64,000 bases of DNA from Moraxellaceae bacterium (GCA_029237815.1 JAQZBP010000008.1:78957-142956); one strand, 5' to 3'; shown: positions 27,702-38,097, numbered from the stretch's first letter. Made by a program: numbers and translations. The notes: a model not told the origin generated them from the letters alone.

Positions 27702-28352
27702 TCAGGGCGACCTCTTGAGATGCTCCGACTTACGCAGCACGCGGTAGATCGGCGCCAGCTCGTCGAGCCCGCTGATGTTCACGCCGAGATCCTTGAGGAT
27801 GCCGTCGCCCAGGCTGTAGATGAAGCCATGTACCGACAGCGGCTGGCCCCGTTTCCAAGTGTTCTGGACAATAGTGGTATGGCAGACGTTGGCTACCTGT
27901 TCGGCGACGTTCAGCTCGCAAAGCAGATTCAGGCGATCCTCGTCATTCAGTCCGTCGAAGGCGCTTTCATGGACCCGGTAGACGTCCTTTATGTGCCGGA
28001 GCCAGTTGTCGATCAGCCCGAACTCGCTGTCCTGCAGAGCGGCCTGCACGCCGCCGCAGCCATAGTGGCCGGTCACGAGGATGTGCTTCACCTTGAGTAC
28101 TTCCACGGCGTATTGCAGCACCGACAGGCAGTTCATGTCGGTGTGGATGACCAGGTTGGCCACGTTGCGGTGGACAAAGACCTCGCCCGGCAACAGGCCC
28201 ATGATCTCGTTGGCCGGAACCCGCGAGTCAGCGCAGCCGATCCAGAGGAATTCAGGGGTTTGTTGCTTGGCCAGCTTGCGGAAAAAGTCCGGGTCCTGGT
28301 GCTTGATGCGTTCGGCCCAGGCGCGGTTGTTACGAAAAAGTTCTTCCAGCAT
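27702..28352 (-). CDS. can: Beta-class carbonic anhydrase
   Basis: A 216-residue zinc enzyme with the beta-class signatures CADSRVPA (Cys ligand and the Asp/Arg dyad) and HYGCGG (His and Cys ligands). It interconverts CO2 and bicarbonate in the cytosol. The length and pattern match proteobacterial Can. It lies downstream of no obvious partner; its neighbour on the same strand is the arginase-family gene, 113 bases away. Confidence 0.93.
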   Translation of the reverse strand: MLEELFRNNRAWAERIKHQDPDFFRKLAKQQTPEFLWIGCADSRVPANEIMGLLPGEVFVHRNVANLVIHTDMNCLSVLQYAVEVLKVKHILVTGHYGCGGVQAALQDSEFGLIDNWLRHIKDVYRVHESAFDGLNDEDRLNLLCELNVAEQVANVCHTTIVQNTWKRGQPLSVHGFIYSLGDGILKDLGVNISGLDELAPIYRVLRKSEHLKRSP

Positions 28353-28510
28353 GACGGCGTCCTTGGAGAATACCGGCGCAGTATGGCAATGCGGCTACCT
28401 TGGCGTCACCCCTGCCAGAGCCGGTTCTTTCAGGGTATCCTTCCGTCACCGCTTCACCCCTGCCCGGATGGCGGGCGGGAAGAAAACAATAAAAACGGAG
28501 AATCAGGAAC

Positions 28511-29350
28511 ATGCGGCAGCTCAAGGCCCTGTTCGGCGCGACACTGGCACTGCTTCTGGCAGCCTGTTCCAATCCCCAGTTCGTGCTCAATCCCTTCAGT
28601 AATCCGGCGACCACCCAGGTGCGCCAGGGTGTGGGCGAGATCGCCGATACCACCCTGCTCAAGCCGCTGGTCTGGGGATCCTTCCTGGCGCCGGCGAAAG
28701 GGGCCTTCTTCAAGCCCGTGCTGGCTACCGACTCGCGCAACGCCATCGTCTACGTCTACCGCCCGCAGAGTGACTGGAACGATGCCGAAGTGCAGTCCCC
28801 CGGCTTCTTCCTCAACGGCCGTTTCCTCTCCGGCCTGAAGAGCGGCAGCTACTTCTGGTTCGAGATCCCGGCCAGCTCGTATTACTTCAGCGCCAAGCGT
28901 CCGCTGTCCTTTTTCTATCTCACCACCATCTTTGAAACCGACGTGAGCTTCGAAGGCGGCAAGAGCTATTTCTTCCGCTATGACGAAGAGCGGCCCGGTC
29001 CCAAGAAGGTCGCCAAGGGCGCCGCGCTGCTGGTGGTCGGGCCGCTGCAGCAGATGCCTGACCTGCAGGGGCAGATCGAAATCGCGCAGACGCGCTCAAT
29101 GGGTGCCGGCAGCGTGCTGCTGGCCGATACCCAGCCGCAGTGGACGCCTTTCGAGTTTTATCCGGGCGCCTATCCGGTGCCCGCCAGCCGCCTCGATGTC
29201 GAGAGCGACCTGCCGCGAGTGCTGAGGAGCCGCGAAGAGGAAATGCAGGCGGAGCGCGCCCTGCAATCGCGCGACGATGAGGAGCCGGAGCAGGCCGCGA
29301 CCGCCGGCAAGTCGTCGAAGCGCTGGTGGAACATCGCCAGCTGGAAGTAA
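28511..29350 (+). CDS. DUF2846-type lipoprotein
   Basis: A 279-residue putative lipoprotein. The signal sequence ends in LLAAC (C19). The central part (AIVYVYRPQSDWN, SYFWFEIPASSYYFSAKRP) is the DUF2846 pattern, a small beta-sandwich that has no known activity. The acidic, low-complexity C terminus ends in RWWNIASWK. It probably faces the periplasm. A hairpin with a T-rich tail lies downstream at 29372-29400. Confidence 0.78.
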   Translation: MRQLKALFGATLALLLAACSNPQFVLNPFSNPATTQVRQGVGEIADTTLLKPLVWGSFLAPAKGAFFKPVLATDSRNAIVYVYRPQSDWNDAEVQSPGFFLNGRFLSGLKSGSYFWFEIPASSYYFSAKRPLSFFYLTTIFETDVSFEGGKSYFFRYDEERPGPKKVAKGAALLVVGPLQQMPDLQGQIEIAQTRSMGAGSVLLADTQPQWTPFEFYPGAYPVPASRLDVESDLPRVLRSREEEMQAERALQSRDDEEPEQAATAGKSSKRWWNIASWK

Positions 29351-29371
29351 TCGTCTTCCTGCCCATGCCAG

Positions 29372-29400
29372 AGGGAGCCCGCGCGGCTCCCTTTGCTTTT
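29372..29400 (+). terminator. Probable terminator after DUF2846 lipoprotein gene
   Basis: AGGGAGCC and GGCTCCCT form an 8-bp stem with a five-base loop, followed by the T-rich TTGCTTTT. The tail is interrupted, so termination may be partial. The hairpin sits between the lipoprotein stop and the dGTPase start. Confidence 0.65.
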
Positions 29401-29477
29401 GCGCGCGCCGTGCTCCGGCTTGTCCCTGCAAATCGCATCCGCTACTGTCCCTTCACTCTTCTTCTCGCAGGCCTGTC

Positions 29478-30854
29478 ATGGATTCTTCGCGCATGCAGTG
29501 GCAACAGCTGCTTTCCCCGCAACGGCTCAAGCTCAAGGACGGGCGGATTCTGCCCGGCAAGGCCTCGGCCAGCAGCGACATCGAAAGCGGCCTGCGCACG
29601 GACTTCCATATCGACCACGACCGCGTAGTGTTCTCCTCCGCCTTCCGTCGCCTCGGACGCAAGACACAGGTGCACCCGCTCGCGGTGAACGACCACACGC
29701 ATAACCGCCTCACGCACTCCGTCGAGGTGGCAAGCGTCGGCCGCAGCCTCGGCAACCGCGTAGGCGTGATGCTGAAAGAGGGCGGCTGGCTGCCCGCCGG
29801 CTACACGCCCTTCGATATCGGCAGCGTGGTTCAGGTCGCCTGCCTTGCCCACGACATCGGCAACCCGCCCTTCGGTCATACCGGCGAGGATGCGCTGCGT
29901 GACTGGTTCCGCGATCCCGCGCACGCACGCTTTCTCGACGGCCTGGGCGAGGCCGAGAAACTCGACGTGCAGACCTACGAGGGCAATGCCCACGGCTTGC
30001 GCATGGTGGCGACGCTGGAGATGTACCACGGCGAGGGCGGCATGCGTCTGACAGCCGCCAGCATCGGCGCGCTCATCAAGTATCCGTGGACGGCGGCCAC
30101 CGAACCCGTGGCCGAGGGCAAACGCCGCAAGGGCAAGTTCAACATCTATCAGGCGGAGCTGCCTTACTTCGAGGCGGTGGCGCACGAGCTCGGCCTGATC
30201 GAGAAAGGCCATCACCGCTGGGCGCGGCATCCTCTCTCCTATCTGATGGAGGCGGCGGACGACATCTGTTACGCCATCCTCGATCTCGAGGACGCCGTCG
30301 AGATGGAAATCCTCGACGTGCGCGATTTCGAGGCGCTGCTCGGTCCCTTCGTCGAACTCGACAAGCTGATGGGCATCCCCGATGACCGCCAGCGTTGTGC
30401 GGCGCTGCGCGGCATGGTGATCGGGCAGTGCGTGAGCGAAGTCGCCAACACCTTCATGCTGCACCACGATGCGATGCTGGCCGGCGAGTTTCCGGCGAAG
30501 GACCTGGTGTCGCTCGTGAATCCGGACATCGGCAACCTGCTCAACCAGGCCAAGGAGCTGGCGAGCCAGCGGGTCTATCGCCATCGCAGCAAGGTGGTGA
30601 AGGAAGTGGCGGCCTATCCTTGCCTGCGCCTGCTGCTGGATGCGCTGATCCCCGACGCGCAGGCCTTCGTCCGGCACGGTGCCCGCAATCTCTCCACGCG
30701 CGAGATGACGCAACTGGCGCTGCTCGAGCGGCCGTTGCAGGAAGGCGAGAGCCTGTACTGCGCCTATCTCAAGGTGCTGGACTACATCGGCGGCATGACG
30801 GACAACCACGCTGCCACCCTGGCGCGGGAAATTTCGGGCGTCGGCATCCTCTGA
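29478..30854 (+). CDS. dgt: dGTPase-like triphosphohydrolase
   Basis: A 458-residue HD-domain protein. The metal motif is spread over RLTHSVEVASVG and CLAHDIGNPPFGHTGE, with a distal MEAADDICYAILDLED. Members hydrolyse dGTP or other dNTPs to the deoxynucleoside and triphosphate and so trim nucleotide pools. ATG 29478 was chosen since it opens onto the conserved N terminus; the upstream extension has no homology. It stands alone between the lipoprotein and the SDR gene. Confidence 0.9.
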   Translation: MDSSRMQWQQLLSPQRLKLKDGRILPGKASASSDIESGLRTDFHIDHDRVVFSSAFRRLGRKTQVHPLAVNDHTHNRLTHSVEVASVGRSLGNRVGVMLKEGGWLPAGYTPFDIGSVVQVACLAHDIGNPPFGHTGEDALRDWFRDPAHARFLDGLGEAEKLDVQTYEGNAHGLRMVATLEMYHGEGGMRLTAASIGALIKYPWTAATEPVAEGKRRKGKFNIYQAELPYFEAVAHELGLIEKGHHRWARHPLSYLMEAADDICYAILDLEDAVEMEILDVRDFEALLGPFVELDKLMGIPDDRQRCAALRGMVIGQCVSEVANTFMLHHDAMLAGEFPAKDLVSLVNPDIGNLLNQAKELASQRVYRHRSKVVKEVAAYPCLRLLLDALIPDAQAFVRHGARNLSTREMTQLALLERPLQEGESLYCAYLKVLDYIGGMTDNHAATLAREISGVGIL

Positions 30855-31036
30855 GCCGATACCTCGGCACGGGTCCGGACGGGCAGCAAATCCGGCCCGG
30901 GCTCGGCAGGAATTCCCGATTCATTTCGCGCAGATCCCGGGCCTCTCCGGCATGGAAGCTGGCCTGACAAGCCGCTTTTTCGTTTGCTATTCTCGCGCCA
31001 CTTTTCAGTTGCCCGTTCAACCAGAAGGAATGACAC

Positions 31037-31804
31037 ATGGAGCTTTCCAACAAGGTCGCCATCATCACCGGCGGTGCCTCCGGCCTGGGGCTTGCCACGG
31101 CCGAGGCCTATGTCTCCCGGGGTGCCCGCGTCGCGATTTTCGATCTCAACGCGGAGCAGGGCGAGGCCGTGGCCGCGCGTCTTGGTGCCGGCGCGCTGTT
31201 CGCCCGGGTCAACGTGGCCGATGAAGCGTCGGTGCAGGCCGGCATTGCGCAGGTGATGGCGAAATTCGGCGCCATCCATATTGCCGTCAACTGTGCCGGC
31301 ATCGGTTCCGCCATGCGCACCGTGGGCAAGAATGGCCCGCATTCCCTCGAGGTGTTCAGCAAGGTCATTACCGTCAACCTTGTCGGCACCTTCAACGTGG
31401 CGCGCCTCGCGGCCGCGGAAATGCAGAAGAATGAAGGGCTGGGCGACAACGAGCGCGGCGTCATCATCAATACCGCCTCGGTGGCGGCCTTTGACGGACA
31501 GATAGGGCAGGTCGCCTATTCGGCCTCCAAGGGGGCGGTGGTCGGCATGACATTGCCGATGGCCCGCGACCTCGCCGCCATCGGCGTGCGCGTGAACACC
31601 ATCGCCCCCGGCATTTTCAACACGCCGCTGATGAATGCCGCGCCGGACACCGTGAAGATGCCACTGATCGAAATGACGCAGTTCCCCAAGCGCCTCGGGC
31701 ATCCCGACGAGTATGCGAAGCTGGCGGTGCATATCGTCGAGAATAGTTTCCTGAACGGCGAGACCATCCGCATCGATGGCGCCATCCGCATGGCGCCGAA
31801 GTGA
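31037..31804 (+). CDS. SDR-family 3-hydroxyacyl-CoA-type dehydrogenase
   Basis: A 255-residue short-chain dehydrogenase. The NAD-binding TGGASGLG is at 11-18, the NCAG motif near 85-88, and the catalytic set is S148, Y161 and K165 (YSASK). The pattern is closest to the HSD17B10-like group that oxidises 3-hydroxyacyl-CoA (for example 2-methyl-3-hydroxybutyryl-CoA) in beta-oxidation or isoleucine breakdown. The exact substrate is inferred. No other beta-oxidation genes are near. A strong terminator follows. Confidence 0.82.
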   Translation: MELSNKVAIITGGASGLGLATAEAYVSRGARVAIFDLNAEQGEAVAARLGAGALFARVNVADEASVQAGIAQVMAKFGAIHIAVNCAGIGSAMRTVGKNGPHSLEVFSKVITVNLVGTFNVARLAAAEMQKNEGLGDNERGVIINTASVAAFDGQIGQVAYSASKGAVVGMTLPMARDLAAIGVRVNTIAPGIFNTPLMNAAPDTVKMPLIEMTQFPKRLGHPDEYAKLAVHIVENSFLNGETIRIDGAIRMAPK

Positions 31805-31831
31805 TGGCGGCAGTACACGCCCGGCATTAAG

Positions 31832-31873
31832 ACCCATTAAAAAGCCCGGCATTTGCCGGGCTTTTTAATGGGT
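31832..31873. terminator. Bidirectional intrinsic terminator (20-bp perfect IR)
   Basis: Two 20-base arms are perfectly complementary about a two-base centre: ACCCATTAAAAAGCCCGGCA at 31832-31851 and its reverse complement at 31854-31873. The GC core with A and T tracts on the two sides gives a rho-independent terminator in both directions. It lies between the convergent SDR and NUDIX genes. Confidence 0.93.
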
Positions 31874-31968
31874 GGTCACACCAGGCGGGATGTCGCGCCG
31901 GGTGCCGCTGCCAGCGGGCGAGCTGCTGCCTGGTTAGGGCCTCTTTTCACGCTGCGTGGAAAGAGGCC

Positions 31969-32529
31969 TCAGGGCTTGATGCTCTCGCTGCGGCGGAAGT
32001 CCAGCTCGATGTCGCGCATGCGGAAGGGAAACGTGCCCGTCCTGCGGTCCTCGAAGAAGTACTTCAGGGTGCGGGCGATGGTGGGGAAGGCCAGCTCGTC
32101 CCAGGGAATTTCGTCCTCGGTGAACAGCCGGCACTCCAGGCTTTCTTCGCCGATGCCGAAAACGCCGTCTTTCACCTCTGCCCGGAACATCAGGTAGACC
32201 TGGTTGATGTGGCGTATGTTGAACACCGCGTAGAGATCGCCGATGGCGACCTCGGCGGCCGCCTCTTCCCGTGTTTCGCGCACGGCGGCCTCGGGCGTGG
32301 TCTCGCCGTTCTCCATGAAGCCGGCGGGCAGCGTCCAGAAGCCGCGGCGCGGCTCGATGGCGCGGCGGCACAGCAGCACGCGATCCTGCCAGACCGGCAG
32401 GCAGCCGCAGACCAGCTTGGGGTTCTGGTAGTGCACGGTCTGGCAGCTGTCGCAAATGTAGCGCAGGCGCGAGTCGCCCTCCGGGATGCGGTGCGCGACG
32501 GGATGGCCGCACTGGCTGCAGAAATTCAT
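31969..32529 (-). CDS. NUDIX hydrolase with N-terminal zinc ribbon
   Basis: A 186-residue protein. The N terminus has two CxxC pairs (FCSQCG and CDSCQ) forming a zinc ribbon. The NUDIX box follows as GFMENGETTPEAAVRETREEAA. The architecture resembles NADH-pyrophosphatase-like NUDIX enzymes, although it is shorter than NudC. It hydrolyses a nucleoside-diphosphate-linked substrate that cannot be named from sequence. The start at 32529 opens directly on the zinc ribbon; the upstream extension looks non-coding. Confidence 0.85.
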   Translation of the reverse strand: MNFCSQCGHPVAHRIPEGDSRLRYICDSCQTVHYQNPKLVCGCLPVWQDRVLLCRRAIEPRRGFWTLPAGFMENGETTPEAAVRETREEAAAEVAIGDLYAVFNIRHINQVYLMFRAEVKDGVFGIGEESLECRLFTEDEIPWDELAFPTIARTLKYFFEDRRTGTFPFRMRDIELDFRRSESIKP

Positions 32530-32757
32530 CCGAACTGTCCTCACTGGCCGGTGCCGCGAGTATATGCCGGGGCCCAGGCTGCCGACAGCCGCCGCACGGT
32601 ACCACCGCCGCGCCCGCAGGTCTTGCATGACGACCTTGGCATCGTCGCCTGCGCCGTCGACGCACGGGGCGGCAGGCTGACGGAAATGCGACGGCTACGG
32701 CTTTGGCCGGTAAGGGCCAGCCGTTACACTCGTGAACCTGCTGCGAGAGACTCCCCC

Positions 32758-33381
32758 ATGCCGCTCGACAACGACCTTCTGCTGCTGCCTCGGCTCAGGG
32801 ACCGTTTGCGCGACTACCGCCCGGCGCCCGACCGCATCGATGCCGCCGTGCTGATTCCCGTCACCGAGTCGCCGACGCCGGAGCTGATCCTGACCCGACG
32901 CGCCGGGCACCTGAGTTCGCATGCGGGCGAGGTCGCCTTTCCGGGCGGCAAGCGCGATCCGGAAGACGTCTCCATCATCGCCACGGCGCTGCGCGAGAGC
33001 CAAGAAGAGATCGGGCTCGATGCGGCCCACGTGGAGATCGTCGGCGAGCTGGATGTGTTCACCTCGCGCGTCGGCCTGCGCGTGCAGCCCATTGTCGGCA
33101 TGGTGGACAGTGCCGCCGTGCTGACGCCAAGCCCCGACGAGATCGAGAGCATCTTCAATGTACCGCTCGAGTTTTTCCTGAGGGAGAAGCCTTCCTATAC
33201 GCACCGCTTCCGCTTCATGGGACAGGACATTACGGTGCCCAGCTTCAACTACGACGATTATGTGATCTGGGGGCTGACTGCCTTCATGATCGTGGACCTC
33301 GTGCAGCGGGTGTACGACCACGAGATCGAATTCCTCTGGCCTGCCGCCATCACGGGCGCCCTGGCCGGCAAGGACCTCTGA
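32758..33381 (+). CDS. NUDIX CoA pyrophosphatase (NudL-type)
   Basis: A 207-residue NUDIX protein of the CoA-pyrophosphatase group: [25 protein letters not shown] precedes the NUDIX helix RESQEEIGL. It would cleave CoA to 3',5'-ADP and phosphopantetheine. It is divergently transcribed from the zinc-ribbon NUDIX gene, and the 228 bases between probably hold both promoters. It is followed within 16 bases by the gamma carbonic anhydrase gene, so the two may be co-transcribed. Confidence 0.85.
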   Translation: MPLDNDLLLLPRLRDRLRDYRPAPDRIDAAVLIPVTESPTPELILTRRAGHLSSHAGEVAFPGGKRDPEDVSIIATALRESQEEIGLDAAHVEIVGELDVFTSRVGLRVQPIVGMVDSAAVLTPSPDEIESIFNVPLEFFLREKPSYTHRFRFMGQDITVPSFNYDDYVIWGLTAFMIVDLVQRVYDHEIEFLWPAAITGALAGKDL

Positions 33382-33397
33382 CAACAGCGAGGCAGAC

Positions 33398-33919
33398 ATG
33401 CGTTATTCCCTCGGCGATCGCCGCATCGTGACCAGGGGCGACCACTTCATCGCCGCCAGCGCCAGCGTGATCGGCTCCGTCGTGCTCGAGCACAATGCCA
33501 GCATCTGGTTCAACGCCGTGGTGCGGGGCGATTGCGACCTCATCACCATCGGCGAAAACAGCAATGTCCAGGACGGCAGCGTGCTGCATGCCGATGTCGG
33601 CGTGCCGCTCACCATCGGCCGCAACGTCACGGTCGGCCACAAGGTCATGCTGCATGGCTGCAGCATCGGCGACAACTCGCTCATCGGCATCAATGCCGTG
33701 GTCCTCAATGGCGCGCGCATCGGCCGCTACTGCATCATTGGCGCCAACGCGCTGGTCCCCGAGGGGCGGGAGATTCCGGATTTTTCCGTGGTCATGGGCA
33801 GTCCCGGCAAGGTGGTGAAGGAAGTCAGCGAGGCGCAGAAGGCCATGCTCGAGATGAGCGCCCTGCATTATGTCGAGAACTTCAAGCGCTACTTGCGCGA
33901 GCTGAAGCGCGACGAATAA
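33398..33919 (+). CDS. Gamma-class carbonic anhydrase family protein
   Basis: A 173-residue left-handed beta-helix protein of hexapeptide repeats. The three zinc-ligand histidines are H64, H81 and H86 (LHAD and VGHKVMLHG). It resembles YrdA/PaaY-type proteins, some of which have carbonic anhydrase activity and some thioesterase activity. It is the second member of a likely nudL-type/gamma-CA pair, followed after 52 bases by an exported START-like protein. Confidence 0.9.
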   Translation: MRYSLGDRRIVTRGDHFIAASASVIGSVVLEHNASIWFNAVVRGDCDLITIGENSNVQDGSVLHADVGVPLTIGRNVTVGHKVMLHGCSIGDNSLIGINAVVLNGARIGRYCIIGANALVPEGREIPDFSVVMGSPGKVVKEVSEAQKAMLEMSALHYVENFKRYLRELKRDE

Positions 33920-33971
33920 GTACAAGAAAGCGGTGCCGGGAAGGCGGCGCACACGACAGGAGGGACATGTG

Positions 33972-35429
33972 GTGAGAAAAGGCCGAATGACGATGACGCC
34001 GTTCCTGTTCGCGCTGTGCTGGCTGCTCGGCGTCATGGCGCCGGCCCACGCGGGGCCGAAGATCGAACCGTGGATGATGGCGGACTGGGACAATCCCGCG
34101 CCGCGCCTGGCGGACGCAGGCTTGCGCGTGCGCGATGTCGCGACAGCCATCGGCTCGCGCCTCGTGATCCTGCCGCATGCGCCTCGCGACATCACTCTCC
34201 CGGGACATCGCGGTCCGCGGCGCTTCGATGGCGCCCGCTTTGTCTCCGCCGTGGCGCGGGTGGATCTGCCGGCGCCGACGCTACGCCGTCGCCTGCAGGA
34301 TTTCTCCGGCTACAAGAGCATGTTCCCGCTGCTCACCGAGTCGGACGTCGTGTACATGGAGGGCATTAACCAGCTCGCGCGCTTCCGTATCGAGGTGCCG
34401 TTGCCGGCATTCGCCACCTTCACCGTGGATTTCCGCGTCAAGCAGCGGCTGGAGCCGGACGGCAGCATTTCCTTCCTGCTCGTGGACGGCAAGGCCGAGT
34501 CCCTGGTGGCCATGCTGGGCGGCATGACCGACGAGCTCGCCGACCAGCCCGTGGCTGGCCGCTGGGAGATACTGCCCGTCAATGAACGGCAGAGCCTGGT
34601 GGTGTTCACCTACTGGGACCGCATCGAGCTGAAGAGCTTTTTCGCGCGCAAGATCATGGAAGCCTATCCCGAACTCAAAGTCGCCGGGCCCTACATGGTG
34701 GCGATGATGTCGGCCGAACCGGTTCGCCGTCTCTTCGTCTCCGCCCTGCCGACGGCCTCCGATGGCCGTCCGCAGGGCATCGAGCGGCTCGAACCATTGC
34801 GCGCCCTGGTGGAGAAGCACAGCGCCTTCGGGCATGTCGCGATCATGGAGCCCGACCCTGCGCGGGCGAAGGCCGGTCAGCCCGAGGCCCTGCGCTATGT
34901 GTCGCTGGCCACGCGCGTCGCGGCGCCGCTGGCCCATACGCGCCGCATGGCCACGAATTATCCGCGCCTGCCCGAGGCAATCCGCGAGCTCAGCGAGATC
35001 AATGTTAACGATCGCGGCCAGCAGGTCGACCTCGACCTGAGCCTCCGTTTTGCTGTGCTCATCATCCGCTTCACGCTGGACCTCGACGTACGCAACACCT
35101 GGATTTCGCCGCAGCGCATCGAGTTCACGCGCCAGGCCGGCGACCTGGCGCAGCTGCGCGGCGCCAGCGAATGGCACGAGCTGCCGGGCAGCACCGATAC
35201 CCTCATGCTCATCTCTGCCGCGCACGAGGTGGGCGAGGATGCGCCGCTGCTGTTGCGCATGGCGCACAAGCTCGTCACGCAGCTGCCCCATATCGACCAG
35301 GCCGGCAGCCTGGTGGCGCAGCTCGTGGTGATGGAACGCATGAAGCCCTGGATCGAACGCAATGCGGCCGGCGTGCGCAAGGGCGCCCTGGCCGAGCCCA
35401 CCCTGAAGAAGGAAGTCGTGAATGAGTGA
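33972..35429 (+). CDS. Exported protein with two START-like domains
   Basis: A 485-residue exported protein; the signal peptide has a basic start (RKGRM) and ends in PAHA. Two regions with the SRPBCC/START pattern follow: about 55-230 ([21 protein letters not shown], ending in [13 protein letters not shown]) and about 270-460 ([20 protein letters not shown], ending in [12 protein letters not shown]). They look like an internal duplication. The fold normally holds a hydrophobic ligand. GTG 33972 was chosen since CAGGAGGG lies seven bases upstream. It overlaps purT by 8 bases. Function unknown. Confidence 0.75.
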   Translation: MRKGRMTMTPFLFALCWLLGVMAPAHAGPKIEPWMMADWDNPAPRLADAGLRVRDVATAIGSRLVILPHAPRDITLPGHRGPRRFDGARFVSAVARVDLPAPTLRRRLQDFSGYKSMFPLLTESDVVYMEGINQLARFRIEVPLPAFATFTVDFRVKQRLEPDGSISFLLVDGKAESLVAMLGGMTDELADQPVAGRWEILPVNERQSLVVFTYWDRIELKSFFARKIMEAYPELKVAGPYMVAMMSAEPVRRLFVSALPTASDGRPQGIERLEPLRALVEKHSAFGHVAIMEPDPARAKAGQPEALRYVSLATRVAAPLAHTRRMATNYPRLPEAIRELSEINVNDRGQQVDLDLSLRFAVLIIRFTLDLDVRNTWISPQRIEFTRQAGDLAQLRGASEWHELPGSTDTLMLISAAHEVGEDAPLLLRMAHKLVTQLPHIDQAGSLVAQLVVMERMKPWIERNAAGVRKGALAEPTLKKEVVNE

Positions 35430-36615
35430 CACCGCCCTGACCCTGGGGACGCCGTTTTCCACCACTGCCACGCGCGTGCTGTTTTGTGGCGCCGGCGAAC
35501 TGGGCCGCGAGGTCGTGATCGAGCTGAAGCGCCTCGGCTGCGAAGTGATCGCCGTGGACCGCTATCCCAATGCGCCCGGCATGCAGGTGGCCGACCGCGC
35601 GCATGTGATCGACATGCTCGATGCCGCCGCGCTGCGCCGGGTCATCCTGGAGGAACGACCGCACCTGATCGTGCCGGAAATCGAGGCCATTGCCACCGAT
35701 GCCCTGGTGCAACTGGAGCAGGACGGCTTCCAGGTGGTGCCGACCGCGCGCGCCGCGCGCCTCACCATGCATCGCGAGGGCATCCGCCGCCTCGCGGCCG
35801 AGGAGCTCGGCCTCGCCACCTCGCCCTATTTCTTCGCCGATGATTTTGCCGCGTTCGCCAGTGCCGCGCGCGAGCTGGGCTTTCCCTGCGTGGCGAAGCC
35901 GGTCATGTCGTCCTCGGGCAAGGGCCAGAGCGTCCTGAAAGGGGAGGCCGACCTGCAGGCGGCCTGGGACTACGCCCAGGCCGGCGGACGGGCCGGCGCG
36001 GGCCGTGTCATCGTCGAGGGCTTCATCGACTTCGACGACGAGATCACGCTGCTGACCGTTCGCCATGCCGGCGGCGTCAGTTTCTGCGACCCCATCGGCC
36101 ACCTGCAGATCGATGGCGACTACCGAGAGTCCTGGCAGCCGCAGCCGATGTCGGCCACGGCGCTGGCCGAGGCCAGGCACATTGCCGAGAAGATCACGGG
36201 TGCCTTGGGCGGCCGCGGCATTTTTGGCGTTGAACTCTTCGTGAAGGGCGACAAGGTCTGGTTCAGTGAAGTCTCGCCGCGGCCGCACGACACCGGTCTC
36301 GTCACGCTGATCTCGCAGAACCTGTCGGAATTCGCGCTGCATGCGCGCGCCATCCTGGGCCTGCCGGTACCGGCCATCCGCCAGCATGGCCCGTCGGCCT
36401 CCTGCGCGCTGCTGGTGCAGGGGGATTCCGGCGAGATGACCTTCTCCAACCTCGGTGCGGCGCTGGCCCAGCCCGATACCGACCTCAAGCTCTTCGGCAA
36501 GCCGGAGGTGCGGGGCGCGCGCCGACTCGGTGTGGCGCTTGCCCTCGGCGCCGATATCGACGATGCACGGGAAAAGGCACGCAACGTCGTGGCCGCCATC
36601 AGGGTCGGCCTCTGA
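35422..36615 (+). CDS. purT: Formate-dependent GAR transformylase PurT
   Basis: A 397-residue ATP-grasp enzyme: pre-ATP-grasp domain ([12 protein letters not shown]), ATP-binding loop ([10 protein letters not shown]), and a C-terminal region with [10 protein letters not shown]. It formylates glycinamide ribonucleotide using formate and ATP in purine synthesis. The length equals that of E. coli PurT (about 392). Its ATG lies inside the end of the START-like gene, so it may be translationally coupled. A strong terminator follows. Confidence 0.95.
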   Translation: MSDTALTLGTPFSTTATRVLFCGAGELGREVVIELKRLGCEVIAVDRYPNAPGMQVADRAHVIDMLDAAALRRVILEERPHLIVPEIEAIATDALVQLEQDGFQVVPTARAARLTMHREGIRRLAAEELGLATSPYFFADDFAAFASAARELGFPCVAKPVMSSSGKGQSVLKGEADLQAAWDYAQAGGRAGAGRVIVEGFIDFDDEITLLTVRHAGGVSFCDPIGHLQIDGDYRESWQPQPMSATALAEARHIAEKITGALGGRGIFGVELFVKGDKVWFSEVSPRPHDTGLVTLISQNLSEFALHARAILGLPVPAIRQHGPSASCALLVQGDSGEMTFSNLGAALAQPDTDLKLFGKPEVRGARRLGVALALGADIDDAREKARNVVAAIRVGL

Positions 36616-36670
36616 GCGCAGCTCGCCACCCGCCTCACTCGCCTTGTGACGAGTAGCGACAACAGAAAAT

Positions 36671-36700
36671 GACAAAGCCCGCCAGTTGGCGGGCTTTGTC
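36671..36700. terminator. Bidirectional terminator after purT
   Basis: GACAAAGCCCGCC and GGCGGGCTTTGTC form a perfect 13-bp stem with loop AGTT. It sits between the convergent purT and CorC/HlyC-family genes, and its A/T-rich outer arms serve both strands. The T run is short, so the efficiency is uncertain. Confidence 0.75.
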
Positions 36701-36750
36701 ATGGCGTGTGGGCGTGGCGTGCGCTTCACCTGTAGCGCAGCCCCCGACGG

Positions 36751-37995
36751 CTAGGCCGGAGGCGGAATGACCCGTGCCGATTTCACTGCATTGTCGCGGA
36801 TCTGCAGCACCTCGATCCGGTAGTTCGTGATGCGCAGCGACAGCGCGGACTCCGGGATCGTCTCCAGCGTTTCGAGGATCAGGCCGTTCAATGTCTTCGG
36901 TCCGTCCACCGGCAGCTTCCAGCCCAGCAGGCGGTTGATGTCACGCAAGGTGGCGCTGCCGTCGATCAGCCAGGAGCCGTCTGCCTGGCGCACCATGTCC
37001 TTGGTGCTGTCGCTGATCTTGGTCGTGAACTCGCCGACGATCTCTTCGAGGATGGCCTCCAGCGTCACGATGCCCTGTACGTCGCCATACTCGTCCACCA
37101 CGAGCCCGAAGCGGCGCTTCAGCTTCTGGAACTGCACCAGCTGCGTCGGCAGCGTGGTGCCCTCCGGCACGAAGTAGGGTTCGCGCACGTATTGCAGCAG
37201 CTCTGCCTTGGTCAGGTCGGGCTTGCCGAGGAAGCGCGTGCTGTTGCGGATGTGCAGTATGCCCACGCAGTTGTTGAGCTCGCCGCGGAACACCGGCAGG
37301 CGCGTGTGCTGGGTGCGGCGCAGCTGTTTTACGATGTCGTCGAGGTCTTCCTCGATGTCGATGCCCTGGACCTCGCCGCGCGGCACCATGATGTCGTTCA
37401 CGGTGATGTTGTCGAGCTCCAGCACGCCGAGCAGCATGCTGCGGTGCTGGCGCGGAATGAACACGTCCTGCACCAGGGTCCGCAACTCGTCGCTGCTCAG
37501 GCGATGCTCGCCGCGCGCGATCGAATCCAGGCGGAACAGCGTGTTGGCGGTGATGTTGACCACCCAGACCAGCGGCCGCATCAGGAAGAGCAGGCCGGCG
37601 AGCGCGACGGCGGCGAGATGCGCCACGCGCTCGGGGTGGTTCGCGGCGAAGGTCTTGGGGCCGACCTCGCCGAAAATCAGGATGACGAAGGTGAGCAGGC
37701 CCGTGGCGATGGCCAGGCCGGCGTCGCCACCGAGGCGCAGGCCGATCACGGTGGCGACGGCGGAGGCGGAGATGTTGACGATGTTGTTGCCGATCAGGAT
37801 GACGCCGATCAGGCGGTCCGGCTGCGCCAGCAGGCGCAGGATGCGTTGCGCGCTCCGGTCGCCGGTCTTGGCCTGGTGCCGCAGACGGTAGCGGTTGGCC
37901 GTCATGATCCCGGTCTCGGCGCCGGAGAAGAACGCCGACAGGAGCACGAAGGTGGCCAGCAGGCCGAAGAGGAAACCCAGGGAAACGTCTTCCAC
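36751..37995 (-). CDS. CorC/HlyC family protein (DUF21-CBS, YfjD-like)
   Basis: A 414-residue protein: an N-terminal DUF21 membrane domain (about 1-190), a CBS pair (about 205-320, including VPRGEVQGID and FGLVVDEYGDVQGIVTLE) and a C-terminal CorC_HlyC domain (about 335-410). This architecture is linked to magnesium or cobalt export or homeostasis. It stands beside a YpjD-like gene, as in E. coli (yfjD next to ypjD near ffh). The ypjD-like gene begins upstream on the same strand, with a 102-base gap. Confidence 0.9.
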   Translation of the reverse strand: MEDVSLGFLFGLLATFVLLSAFFSGAETGIMTANRYRLRHQAKTGDRSAQRILRLLAQPDRLIGVILIGNNIVNISASAVATVIGLRLGGDAGLAIATGLLTFVILIFGEVGPKTFAANHPERVAHLAAVALAGLLFLMRPLVWVVNITANTLFRLDSIARGEHRLSSDELRTLVQDVFIPRQHRSMLLGVLELDNITVNDIMVPRGEVQGIDIEEDLDDIVKQLRRTQHTRLPVFRGELNNCVGILHIRNSTRFLGKPDLTKAELLQYVREPYFVPEGTTLPTQLVQFQKLKRRFGLVVDEYGDVQGIVTLEAILEEIVGEFTTKISDSTKDMVRQADGSWLIDGSATLRDINRLLGWKLPVDGPKTLNGLILETLETIPESALSLRITNYRIEVLQIRDNAVKSARVIPPPA

Positions 37996-38097
37996 GGCAA
38001 CTCCGTGTGGCAGATCGAAGGAGCGATGGCGGAAGCCGGTTACGGAGGCGTCGCGTCGCTATCCATCAGGTCGCGGCCTGGCGCCCGCCGGTGGCGG

